From Desulfobacteraceae bacterium (GTDB lineage: Bacteria > Desulfobacterota > DSM-4660 > Desulfatiglandales > Desulfatiglandaceae), in assembly GCA_030597505.1 (NCBI GenBank), contig JAUVRS010000028.1:1-14726 (forward strand): DNA of 14,726 nt, in the 5' to 3' direction. The position numbers and the translations under genes are program-made. How positions within the stretch are numbered: the stretch's first letter is position 1; the number at the start of each line of letters is the position of its first letter. The notes under the pieces are model-generated. The model did not search any database. It had not been told where the DNA came from and saw only the letters and a program-made list of their open reading frames with translations. Shown here piece by piece: positions 1 to 6,917 of the stretch.

Positions 1-401
1 ACCAGCACCACCAGTTCTGAAAACCCGAAAGTAACAATGGCGAAATAATCACCGGTGAGCCGCAGGGTCGGCGCCCCCAGAAGGATGCCCCAGATGGCGC
101 CGTTTAGGGCGGCTAAAGGCAGTATAAGCCAAAGGCTGAGGTCATAGTGGATGGTCAGAAGTCCGGCCGTGTAGGCCCCGATACCGTAGAAACCTACATA
201 ACCCAGATCAAGGAGCCCCGTAAAACCGGGGACGATGTTTAACCCGAGAGCCAGGATCATATATAATAGTGCGGTGGTCACGATCCGCAACAGGTAGTTG
301 CTGGACGTCCCCAGAGGGAGCCAGGGCAATAAGAGGGCCAAGAGAAAAAGACCCAGAAAGATAAAACGGGATCGGTTTCCTGACCACGGGCCCTTTATCA
401 T
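1..401 (-). CDS. livM: LivM, branched-chain amino acid ABC transporter permease (partial)
   Basis: Inner-membrane permease of a high-affinity Leu/Ile/Val-type (LIV) ABC importer, the partner of LivH. The gene starts at ATG 401-399 on the minus strand and runs off the left edge after about 133 codons, so the C-terminal half is missing. The visible protein starts MIKGPWSGNRSRF, followed by a hydrophobic helix and then the LivM hallmark ALGLNIVPGFTGLLDLGYVG (about residues 50-69) and the stretch GAPTLRLTGDYFAIVTFGF (about 108-126), both typical of the family. It overlaps the livH stop in an ATGA arrangement (398-401), so translation is probably coupled. The ATP-binding genes livG and livF would be expected beyond the left edge; that is inferred from family gene order, not seen. 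Confidence 0.93.
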   Translation of the reverse strand, partial: MIKGPWSGNRSRFIFLGLFLLALLLPWLPLGTSSNYLLRIVTTALLYMILALGLNIVPGFTGLLDLGYVGFYGIGAYTAGLLTIHYDLSLWLILPLAALNGAIWGILLGAPTLRLTGDYFAIVTFGFSELVVL

Positions 402-1312
402 ACCTTCTCTCCCATCTGTCTCCCGAGCAAACCGGATGGCTTAAAGAGAATCACTGCTATCATAACCGCATAGGATATTCCATCGCGATATTCCGACGAA
501 ATATAACCGGCACCCATAACCTCTGCAATCCCCAACACCCCGCCCCCGAGCATGGCTCCCGGCACACTGCCGATCCCTCCCAGTACGGCCGCGGCAAAGG
601 CCTTGATACCGGCAACATACCCCATGGTTGGAAAGATGGCATTGTAATACAGCCCCACCAGGACCCCGGCCATACCCCCCATGGCCGAACCAATGGCAAA
701 GGTAAATGAGATCACCCGGTTGACGCCGATACCCATCAAGGCCGAGGTGACCTTGTCCTGGGAGATGGCGCGCATGGCGGTTCCAACATTTGTTTTGTGA
801 ATAATCAGGTGAAGGATGAGCATAAAAACAACGGTTACTGAAAGGATAAAAATCTGAAGCCAGGTCATGGAGACTTCACCAAAACTCAACGCCGGTCGAT
901 AAAAGAAGGCCGGCAGGATCTCACGCGGATAGGACTTGATCTGGGATCCCCAAATCATACGGGCCAGATTTTGCAAAAAGATGGACATGCCAATGGCAGT
1001 GATCAGGGCCGCTAGTCTGGGGGCCTTTCGCAGAGGACGATAGGCCACAAAATCCAAAATGATCCCAAAAAAGGCACAAATCAAAACGGTCAGAAAAAAA
1101 GCCGCAAAGAAGGGGAGCCCAAAAAACGTTACCATGGTATAGGCCAGGAAGGCCCCAAGCATATAAATCTCCCCATGGGCGAAATTGATCACCTGAATCA
1201 CGCCGTAGACCATGGTGTAGCCCACGGCTATAAGGGCATAGACACCGCCAAGGGTGATCCCGTTTACCAATTGCTGGAGGAACAGACTGGACTGCTCAAA
1301 GAGATTTTCCAC
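398..1312 (-). CDS. livH: LivH, branched-chain amino acid ABC transporter permease
   Basis: Inner-membrane permease that forms, with LivM, the channel of a LIV-type ABC importer. The 304 residues are almost entirely hydrophobic helices and match the usual family length of about 290-310. Family signatures are visible near the N-terminus (GVYALIAVGYTMVYGVIQVINFAHG, about residues 23-47; quoted only as a landmark in two parts, GVYALIAVGYTMVYG and VIQVINFAHG) and the cytoplasmic loop GTAMRAISQDKVTSALMGI followed by GSAMGGMAGVL and AAAVLGGIGSVPGAMLGG. The start is GTG 1312-1310, preceded by GAGGTGG about 8 nt upstream. It lies 176 bp downstream of livK, and an intrinsic-terminator-like hairpin in that gap probably lowers its expression relative to livK. 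The stop overlaps the livM start. Confidence 0.96.
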   Translation of the reverse strand: MENLFEQSSLFLQQLVNGITLGGVYALIAVGYTMVYGVIQVINFAHGEIYMLGAFLAYTMVTFFGLPFFAAFFLTVLICAFFGIILDFVAYRPLRKAPRLAALITAIGMSIFLQNLARMIWGSQIKSYPREILPAFFYRPALSFGEVSMTWLQIFILSVTVVFMLILHLIIHKTNVGTAMRAISQDKVTSALMGIGVNRVISFTFAIGSAMGGMAGVLVGLYYNAIFPTMGYVAGIKAFAAAVLGGIGSVPGAMLGGGVLGIAEVMGAGYISSEYRDGISYAVMIAVILFKPSGLLGRQMGEKV

Positions 1313-1388
1313 AAGAACCCCACCTCTACCCTTTGGGACAACTGGTCAAAAAATTTCCTCATCAGTGATGCAACATGTGTAAAGAGCC

Positions 1389-1422
1389 AAAAAAAGGGGC
1401 AGACCAATCAATGATCCACCCC
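1389..1422 (-). terminator. Terminator-like attenuator between livK and livH
   Basis: Read on the minus strand, GGGG at 1422-1419 pairs with CCCC at 1399-1396. The stem continues inward to about 11 base pairs, three of them G-U, around a TTGAT loop, and is followed at once by seven U residues (1395-1389). This has the form of an intrinsic terminator. Because livH and livM lie downstream in the same direction with no promoter that I could recognise in the gap, partial termination giving more binding protein than permease is the likely role (inference). Confidence 0.7.
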
Positions 1423-1488
1423 TTCGAACAGCTGCGGGATCCACAAACAGATGAGTACTCAAACGGCACACCAGGGCAGAAGAACGGG

Positions 1489-2607
1489 CTACTGGAGTTG
1501 TTTTTCAGCACTGACCCATTTGCCGCCCTTTATTTCTTTGACAAATGCCTCTTTCAGACAGTCCCCATTTTTGTCAAAATAAGTCTTCCCGGTCACCCCA
1601 TTATAGGCCTTTTCCCTTGAATTGATTGAAGCGAGGTAGTTTCGAATCTTTTCCCGATCCTGGCCAACGGCTTTGATGGCAGCAGCGGCCATACCCACAG
1701 CATCATAAGTGTTGGCTGCAAACCAGTTGGCGTCTTTTCCGTACTTCTTTCTGTATGCCTTGATAAACCCGGCGGCCTGAGGACCTGCCTTGTCGGGCAA
1801 AAACGGTGTCGTAACAAACAGCCCTTCGGCATCCGGATTCTTGACCACAACGTCATCATCAAGACCATCCGCCCCAAAAAAAGCCACGTTTTTTATGCCC
1901 AGGCTCCGCGCCTGTGATACAATAAGGGTTCCCTGGGGGGCATATCCCGGGATAAAAATGGCATCCGGTTTCATCATCTTAAACTTGGTGAGCTGGGGTT
2001 TGAAATCGGTTGTGTCAGAGGAGTATGCCTCTGTTCCCAGGACCTTGATCCCCAACTTTTTTGCCTCTTTCATAAAGGCGAGCATCAGTCCCATGGAATA
2101 GTCGTTTACCTCGTAGAAGACCACCACTCTCTTAAAGCCCTTCACCCGGGCCGCATATTTTGCCAGAAACTGCCCCTGAAAATCATCTCTGTAAACATTT
2201 CGGAAATAGTATGGGCTCATCTGACCGATGGTCACATTTGTTGAAGCAGGAGAGATGGCGGGTAATTTGGCCGCCCTGTAAATGGGCAGCGCTGCCAACG
2301 AAGACGAACTGCAAAGATGTCCCACCACAATGGAAATGCCGGGATCATTGGCAAGCTTGGTGGCCACTGTAGCCGCCTCTTTTGGATCACAGAGTTCATC
2401 TTCCAAGAGGATTTCGACCTTTTTTCCGTTGATACCGCCAGCTGCATTGATCTCCTCGGCCTTGAGAAGCGCCCCGTTCTTGACACCTTCACCAAACGAG
2501 GCAAGTTGCCCGGTAAACGGCGAAGCAACGGGAATCTTGATGGAATCGGCCCACGCTATACCGGTCAGCAGACCAAATACGATTAAAAAGCTCATAAATT
2601 TTTTCAT
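1489..2607 (-). CDS. livK: LivK-type periplasmic branched-chain amino acid binding protein
   Basis: Periplasmic substrate-binding protein (periplasmic binding protein type 1 fold, Leu/Ile/Val-binding family) that delivers ligand to LivHM. The 372-residue protein has a classical signal peptide: MKK, a hydrophobic core and the cleavage site AWA|DS after about residue 20. The mature part shows the family pattern: IPVASPFTGQLASFGEGVKN with GINGKKVEILLEDE, then ILLEDELCDPKEAATVATKL, VVGHLCSSSSLAALPIY, ISPASTNVTIG and YFRNVYRDDFQGQFLAKYA. The start ATG 2607 follows a strong AGGAGG seven to eight nt upstream. It is the first gene of livK-livH-livM, with a candidate promoter about 260 bp upstream. 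LIV-family binding proteins vary in ligand (aliphatic amino acids, amides, urea, aromatic acids), so the actual substrate is not certain from sequence. Confidence 0.94.
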   Translation of the reverse strand: MKKFMSFLIVFGLLTGIAWADSIKIPVASPFTGQLASFGEGVKNGALLKAEEINAAGGINGKKVEILLEDELCDPKEAATVATKLANDPGISIVVGHLCSSSSLAALPIYRAAKLPAISPASTNVTIGQMSPYYFRNVYRDDFQGQFLAKYAARVKGFKRVVVFYEVNDYSMGLMLAFMKEAKKLGIKVLGTEAYSSDTTDFKPQLTKFKMMKPDAIFIPGYAPQGTLIVSQARSLGIKNVAFFGADGLDDDVVVKNPDAEGLFVTTPFLPDKAGPQAAGFIKAYRKKYGKDANWFAANTYDAVGMAAAAIKAVGQDREKIRNYLASINSREKAYNGVTGKTYFDKNGDCLKEAFVKEIKGGKWVSAEKQLQ

Positions 2608-2652
2608 AATCCCTCCTTGTCAAAATCGATCTAAAAAGGTTTCAAATAGAGT

Positions 2653-2684
2653 CCCGGGCATCTTTCTCCCCGGGCATTTTTCTC
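2653..2684. repeat. Two tandem 16-nt repeats in the livK leader
   Basis: CCCGGGCATCTTTCTC (2653-2668) is followed directly by CCCGGGCATTTTTCTC (2669-2684), with one difference in 16. Each unit starts with the self-complementary CCCGGG, so the two copies can also pair as a 6-bp stem around a 10-nt loop in the livK leader RNA. No function is known to me. Confidence 0.7.
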
Positions 2685-2709
2685 TTGGGGCGACCCGCCT
2701 TTCTCACTT

Positions 2710-2979
2710 CATACCATTCTCTATAAACTCAGAGTAACTGCTCAGGTTGTCGGATTCACGGTTGGTCGATTTCCGCTCATCATATTGCTGGAGATAGTTG
2801 ATGAAACCACGAACCTTTTGACTTTTTGCGAGACCATCAAGCTTGACTTTGGACTAAATCAAATTATCGAAACCGCCAATGCATGTCAAGGGGGAAAATC
2901 ACCCATTGGTCTCGTTTTGAAACCTGGCAAAAACCTTATGGTTCAGATCTTTGTCAACTCAAATAGCCGTTTTGTCTGA
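2710..2979 (+). pseudogene. Possible decayed C-terminus of a medium-chain dehydrogenase
   Basis: A plus-strand frame is open from 2650 to a TGA at 2977-2979 with no convincing start or ribosome binding site. Its last part reads like the end of a medium-chain (zinc/quinone-oxidoreductase) dehydrogenase: AQVVGFTVG, a helix-like hydrophobic stretch, then LNQIIETANACQGGK and IGLVLKPG. In intact family members the corresponding end is of the form VVG-x-x-VG ... L-x-x-INEA-x-x-x-x-x-x-GK-x-x-G-x-VVLKP. The catalytic and NAD(P)-binding parts are absent. The frame runs 26 bp into the 3' end of hpnA on the other strand and contains the candidate livK promoter on the minus strand. The similarity is judged by eye only and could be chance. 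Confidence 0.25.
2863..2889 (-). promoter_or_regulatory. Candidate sigma-70 promoter for livKHM
   Basis: On the minus strand a perfect -35 TTGACA (2889-2884) is separated by 15 nt from GATAAT (2868-2863, five of six to consensus). A 17-nt spacing to TAATTT is the alternative. It lies in the hpnA-livK gap and would give a leader of about 250 nt. Confidence 0.45.
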
Positions 2980-3946
2980 ACCACTCCACGGCGTCACGCA
3001 AGGCCTCTTTTGAAGAGCGTGTCATGTAGCCCAGCTCGCTTCTTGCCTTTTCCGATGAAAAGAACATGGCCTTTTTGGCCATTCGGATACCATCGACTGT
3101 GAGAAACAGTTCGCTTCTGCGCGTCAGCCGTCCCCAGGCCTCCGCCAGGTATGCCATGGGCAGGATCAGATTGTGTGGAAGTGAAACCCGCGGCACTGGT
3201 TTTCCGGTTATGCCCGAAAGTTCGGTGAGGATTTCCTTAAGCGTCATGTTCCCGGCTCCCAGGATATACCGTTCCCCGATCTTTCCACGCTCAAAGGCCT
3301 TCAAGTGACCCGCCGCCACATCGTCCACATGAACCACATTGAGCCCCGTATCAACATAGGCCGGCATTTTGCCTGCCGCGGCCTCAAGGATCATGCGACC
3401 TGTTGGGGTGGGTCTTACATCTCTCGGGCCGACTGGGGTGGACGGGTTGACGATAACCGCAGGCAGACCTTCTTGATCAATCATCCGACGTACCTCGGCC
3501 TCGGCAAGAAACTTGGAACGCTTATAGTGGCCAATCATGTCATCGATCGTGACCGGAGTGGTTTCGTCCGCCGGGGTCCCATCCTTGGTAAGCCCCAGGG
3601 TGGCAACACTGCTGGTATAGACAACCCTTTTCACCCCTTTCTCGACCGCGGCCAGCATGATATTGCGGGTCCCTCCCACATTTGTACGGTAGATATCTTC
3701 GGACTTCAGGACCCATAACCGGTAATCAGCGGCCACATGAAACAGGGCATCACAACCATCAACCGCATGACCCAGCGACCCACGATCGTTCAAATCCCCC
3801 GTGACCATGTTAGCCCCTGTCCCCTCGATATTGCGACGATCGCTGCAAGGGCGAACAAGGGCCCGCACCTGGTGTCCCTGCTCCAGGAGTTTTCGCAAGA
3901 CACTCGACCCAACGAATCCTGAGGCACCTGTGATCAAGATCTTCAT
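2954..3946 (-). CDS. hpnA: HpnA-like NAD-dependent sugar epimerase/dehydratase
   Basis: Extended short-chain dehydrogenase/reductase, closest by eye to the hopanoid-associated sugar epimerase HpnA. The N-terminal nucleotide-binding motif GASGFVG (7-13) follows ILIT. Then come VRPCSDRRNIEG, the GDLNDRGSL segment, DALFHVAADYRLW (66-78) and IYRTNVGGTRN, which are very characteristic of HpnA. The active site shows TSSVATLG (111-118) and the YxxxK pair Tyr141/Lys145. NPSTPVGPRDVRPTPTG and VHVDDVAAGHLKA complete the family pattern. The length of 330 is normal. The start ATG 3946 has only a weak upstream GGAAA. No other hopanoid gene is visible, so a hopanoid role rests on family resemblance; the substrate is unknown. 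Confidence 0.85.
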   Translation of the reverse strand: MKILITGASGFVGSSVLRKLLEQGHQVRALVRPCSDRRNIEGTGANMVTGDLNDRGSLGHAVDGCDALFHVAADYRLWVLKSEDIYRTNVGGTRNIMLAAVEKGVKRVVYTSSVATLGLTKDGTPADETTPVTIDDMIGHYKRSKFLAEAEVRRMIDQEGLPAVIVNPSTPVGPRDVRPTPTGRMILEAAAGKMPAYVDTGLNVVHVDDVAAGHLKAFERGKIGERYILGAGNMTLKEILTELSGITGKPVPRVSLPHNLILPMAYLAEAWGRLTRRSELFLTVDGIRMAKKAMFFSSEKARSELGYMTRSSKEALRDAVEWFRQNGYLS

Positions 3947-3988
3947 AACGTTTTCCAGATTTATATTTGGGGTTTTCTCCGAATGACC

Positions 3989-4016
3989 CTTATTGGCTCC
4001 TCCGTGCTTTTGTCAA
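3989..4016 (-). promoter_or_regulatory. Candidate promoter for hpnA
   Basis: On the minus strand a perfect TTGACA (4016-4011) is followed after 16 nt by AATAAG (3994-3989, four of six), about 45 nt upstream of the hpnA start. A second, more distal candidate is TTGACC (4190-4185), 17 nt, TACATT (4167-4162). The rest of the 415-bp hpnA-hydrolase gap contains a small GGCTC-TGC-GAGCC hairpin near 4032-4046 and no convincing gene. Confidence 0.4.
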
Positions 4017-4284
4017 AACCTCTCCGAGCTGGAGGCTCTGCGAGCCGGAAGCCCAAATATCAGCCACACTAAGATGACTGGTTTAGAGAGCGCCGGAGAG
4101 AAACAGCCGAACCCCACGGTGCCCGAACTTATTGAGAACTTACTCATTTTTTTGTAAATATAATGTAGGACAAATCAACTTTCGGGTCAAGAAAGATGCC
4201 CATGGGAACAAAAAAATGGGAATAAGAGGGGTCGGGGTGAAAGATGGACAGAGGCACGGCTCAGCCGCACCAACGATTTGGGGT

Positions 4285-4311
4285 TTGACAAGAAGTGAGT
4301 GTTCATATTAT
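4285..4311 (+). promoter_or_regulatory. Candidate promoter for the hydrolase-glycosyltransferase pair
   Basis: A perfect TTGACA (4285-4290) is followed after 15 nt by TATTAT (4306-4311, five of six). It sits about 50 nt before the start codon at 4362, which would give a short leader. The 15-nt spacer is shorter than ideal. Confidence 0.5.
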
Positions 4312-4337
4312 TGAGTAACCCTATCCCCTGTGGACGC

Positions 4338-4351
4338 CCTCCCTAGGGAGG
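4338..4351 (+). promoter_or_regulatory. Shine-Dalgarno sequence inside a 14-nt palindrome
   Basis: CCTCCCTAGGGAGG is a perfect palindrome whose right half, GGGAGG, is the ribosome binding site for the start at 4362. The left half, CCTCCC, is complementary to it and resembles the anti-Shine-Dalgarno sequence of 16S rRNA. The palindrome is seen directly; any effect on translation is inference. Confidence 0.6.
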
Positions 4352-4361
4352 TCTCAAAACT

Positions 4362-5246
4362 ATGGAAGAAAAACATTTTGGACCCGTATGGTTCATCCCC
4401 GGAGAAAACAGTGGCAAATATCCTTTTTGTCACTCTATCTACCTTGAACATGCCGGTGTCTTGATTGATCCTGCATCCGACAGAAAAAGACTCACCCAAA
4501 TTCGAGAAGACCATGGAGTCACGACTGTCTGGCTGAGCCACTGGCATGAAGACCACCTGACACACCTGGATCTATTTGATGATCTGCCGTTCTCTATCGC
4601 GGAAACAGACGCCCCCCCCCTTTCCGATCTTGAGCTTTTTATGGATTCTTACGGGATGGACAAAGAGGGCGAACGCGAACACTGGCGTGTGATATTAAAA
4701 GAAAATTTTCACTTCAGGCCACGAAAGCCGTCCTCTTTTTTGTGTGATGGAGAAATCCTCCATCCAGGGGGCACAAAAACGGAAGTTATCGCCACCCCGG
4801 GTCATACACCCGGTCACATATCATTTTGGTTTGAAGAGGTCGGAGTAATCTTTCTGGGCGATTACGATCTTACAAGGTTCGGACCATGGTATGGCGATGT
4901 TGACTCCAGCATCGAAGAGACCATTCGCTCCGTAAAACGCCTGCGCGATATCCCCGCAAAGGTGTGGCTCACCTCACATGAGACCGGAATATTTGAGGTC
5001 TCGCCGGGGGATCTATGGGATAAATATCTTGGTGTTATTTATGAAAGGGAGAACAAACTTCTAAATCTCCTCGAAAAACCTCAAACCCTTGAGAGTATTG
5101 TCGGTGCCTGGATCATCTACGGGAAACCAAGAGAACCAAAGGCCTTTTTTGAGTTCGGTGAACGGGTACTCATGAAAAAACATCTGGAAAGGCTCATAAA
5201 CCAGGGCATTGTTGTAAACAATAACGGTAAATATAAAAAGCTGTAA
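4362..5246 (+). CDS. Metallo-beta-lactamase-fold hydrolase with C-terminal winged helix
   Basis: Soluble metal-dependent hydrolase of the glyoxalase II/LACTB2-like branch. The metal motif LSHWHEDHL gives His60, His62, Asp64 and His65. Further ligands are His148 in ATPGHTPGH, Asp167 in IFLGDYDL and His206 in LTSHETG. After about residue 225 the fold changes to a helical tail with a winged-helix look (KYLGVIYERENKLLNLL, then LESIVGAW, and MKKHLERLINQGIV), as in LACTB2-type proteins. No signal peptide is present. The length of 294 is normal. The start ATG 4362 has AGGGAGG nine to ten nt upstream. It is the first gene of a pair with the glycosyltransferase 45 bp downstream. The substrate cannot be told; thioester, phosphoester and nucleic-acid substrates are all known in the superfamily. 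Codons 84-87 contain a run of nine C (4612-4620), a slippage-prone tract. Confidence 0.85.
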   Translation: MEEKHFGPVWFIPGENSGKYPFCHSIYLEHAGVLIDPASDRKRLTQIREDHGVTTVWLSHWHEDHLTHLDLFDDLPFSIAETDAPPLSDLELFMDSYGMDKEGEREHWRVILKENFHFRPRKPSSFLCDGEILHPGGTKTEVIATPGHTPGHISFWFEEVGVIFLGDYDLTRFGPWYGDVDSSIEETIRSVKRLRDIPAKVWLTSHETGIFEVSPGDLWDKYLGVIYERENKLLNLLEKPQTLESIVGAWIIYGKPREPKAFFEFGERVLMKKHLERLINQGIVVNNNGKYKKL

Positions 5247-5291
5247 AAAGAGCAGGTTTTTCACTTTTTAATAAGGAAAGGTGGGCAGTTT

Positions 5292-6506
5292 ATGAAAACA
5301 ACAATGGTCATTCCATCCTACTGGGCACGGGAAAGGGCTCAGGGTCAAAGGGCTGGCGACGCGGTCTATGATCATCCCATCCCCATTGACGAAGAGGGAA
5401 CCCTTGGAAGGGCCATTGAAAGCATTGGTATCCTGGAAGAAAAAGACTTTGAGCTTGTTATTATCGCAGTGGCCAACGCAAAAGATATCGAGGCAAAGGT
5501 CGAAGAAAAGGTGTCCCGCATCATCTCAGCTACTTCTTCCCATGTAAAAACGCACATCTTCAGCCACTCTCATCTAAAACGGATACAGAAAGTCCTGGCA
5601 GAGTCGAGCGGGGAAAAATTTGCTGATCTTCTAAACCTTGAAGGATACTCAAACATCCGAAACCTCTGTCTGTTTCTGCCCCACCTCCTCTCATCTGATG
5701 TTGCTGTTCTTATAGACGACGATGAGGTATTTGAAGACCCGGGGTTTATGGGCAAGGCACGTGAGTTCATCGGCAAAAACTTGGATGTGGGGTTTATCGG
5801 GGCTGTGGCCGGGTACTATCTCCAGCCCGATGGCGACTGGCACGTAAGCCGTCCCATAGAACCCTGGATGGCGCACTGGGACAAGATTGCAAGGATGAAC
5901 GAGGCCTTTGACAAGATAATCGGAACCGAACCAAGACTCAAGGAAACCCCTTTTGTCTTTGGCGGGAACATGGTCGTCCATCGGGACCTATTCACCCACA
6001 TCCCTTTCGACCCGTTTGTTACGAGGGGTGAAGATATCGATTTTCTGATAAATATTAAGATGTTCGGATACAAATTCTTCCTGGACAATACCCTCGCTAT
6101 CAAGCATTTGCCACCTTCCAAATCCCACCCTGTGTGGAAACAGTTTCGGGAGGACATATACAGATTTGTTTATGAGAGAGCCAAACTAAGAGATCAGGAA
6201 CCCAAGGAGGATATGCGCCCGGTTTTAGTGGAAACGCTCGAACCTTACCCGGGGGCGTTTCTGGGGGACGATCTGGAAGATAAGATAGAGAGGGCATGTA
6301 CGCTCCTTGCGGAACAATACCGTGCCCAAGGCAGTAAGATCGACGCCGAGGAGGCCCTAAAAAACATTAAAATCGCAAAAACCCAGGCTGTTTCCAAAAA
6401 CAATCTGTTTCGCCGGTTTCTGCGCACAAAAAAATTATGGGAAGAAATGATGGATTTGACAGCAGAAAAAGACATAAAGGAAAGGCTCAAATCCTTTTTT
6501 GCCTGA
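5292..6506 (+). CDS. GT-A fold glycosyltransferase (family 2-like)
   Basis: Predicted nucleotide-sugar-dependent glycosyltransferase of unknown product. The N-terminus MKTTMVIPSYWARE resembles the first strand of GT-A enzymes. The strand DVAVLIDDDEVFEDPGF carries the metal-binding DxD element (Asp142-Asp144), and GFIGAVAGYYL follows. The acceptor-side motif GGNMVVHRDLF leads to TRGEDIDFLINIKMFGYKF with Glu247-Asp248-x-Asp250, and His272 in IKHLPPSK is placed like the metal-ligand His of related enzymes. The C-terminal 100 residues are charged and helical (DDLEDKIERACTLLAEQYR). There are no transmembrane helices or signal peptide, so it should act in the cytoplasm or at the membrane face. The start ATG 5292 has AGGTGG upstream; the gap to the hydrolase is 45 bp, suggesting one operon. 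Donor and acceptor are unknown. Confidence 0.8.
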   Translation: MKTTMVIPSYWARERAQGQRAGDAVYDHPIPIDEEGTLGRAIESIGILEEKDFELVIIAVANAKDIEAKVEEKVSRIISATSSHVKTHIFSHSHLKRIQKVLAESSGEKFADLLNLEGYSNIRNLCLFLPHLLSSDVAVLIDDDEVFEDPGFMGKAREFIGKNLDVGFIGAVAGYYLQPDGDWHVSRPIEPWMAHWDKIARMNEAFDKIIGTEPRLKETPFVFGGNMVVHRDLFTHIPFDPFVTRGEDIDFLINIKMFGYKFFLDNTLAIKHLPPSKSHPVWKQFREDIYRFVYERAKLRDQEPKEDMRPVLVETLEPYPGAFLGDDLEDKIERACTLLAEQYRAQGSKIDAEEALKNIKIAKTQAVSKNNLFRRFLRTKKLWEEMMDLTAEKDIKERLKSFFA

Positions 6507-6917
6507 TCACATCTCCTCTTATTTGCTCAACACAGGCCCTCTTCCCTCGCATTTTGTCTGGTTTGACCACAAGAACAGAGCCTTCTACAGAAACGAAAAG
6601 AGTGGTTTTTTGCGTCTCAACCAGCAAATTCTTCAATTTTTTCTTGACCAGACTGGTGTTTAAAAGGTAAGAGTCAACCTTAGAAAAAATTGTTGCCCTT
6701 TAAACGAGAGGGTCGCCTGTTAACATCACTCGGGGGTTCGCTTAAATCATCACTTTCCACGGGGGCATGGATTGGGTATCACATGCGGCTTCCACACCCC
6801 ATCACTACCAATATTTCATCGATCTCAGCTGGTTACAGAAGTTAAAGCCCTTTTTTCAGGATAGATTGAAAAAGAATGTCCATCAATAATTTTCGAAAAA
6901 TAAGGAGGTGTCAAGAC
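6507..6917. other. Intergenic region without a convincing gene (about 410 bp)
   Basis: This gap follows the glycosyltransferase stop and precedes the lipoprotein. It has no clear terminator or promoter. It holds an imperfect inverted repeat: GTCTGGT (6556-6562) and CAAGAA (6570-6575) are together complementary to TTCTTGACCAGAC (6641-6653). A minus-strand frame is open from 6699 to a TGA at 6487-6489 but lacks a good start. A plus-strand frame across 6437-6670 is judged spurious. Confidence 0.5.

Noticed and set aside
4018..4100. Possible structured RNA in the hpnA upstream gap (CTCTCCG and CGGAGAG with inner GGCTC-TGC-GAGCC)
   Set aside because: The outer 7-bp pairing spans about 70 nt, and the inside lacks a known riboswitch or tRNA pattern.
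4132..4314. Plus-strand 60-codon frame before the hydrolase gene
   Set aside because: No ribosome binding site, no protein-like pattern, and it covers the candidate promoters on both strands.
6876..6917. ATG 6876 as the lipoprotein start
   Set aside because: It would place a charged segment before the signal peptide, whereas ATG 6918 has a strong ribosome binding site and begins MKK followed by the hydrophobic core.
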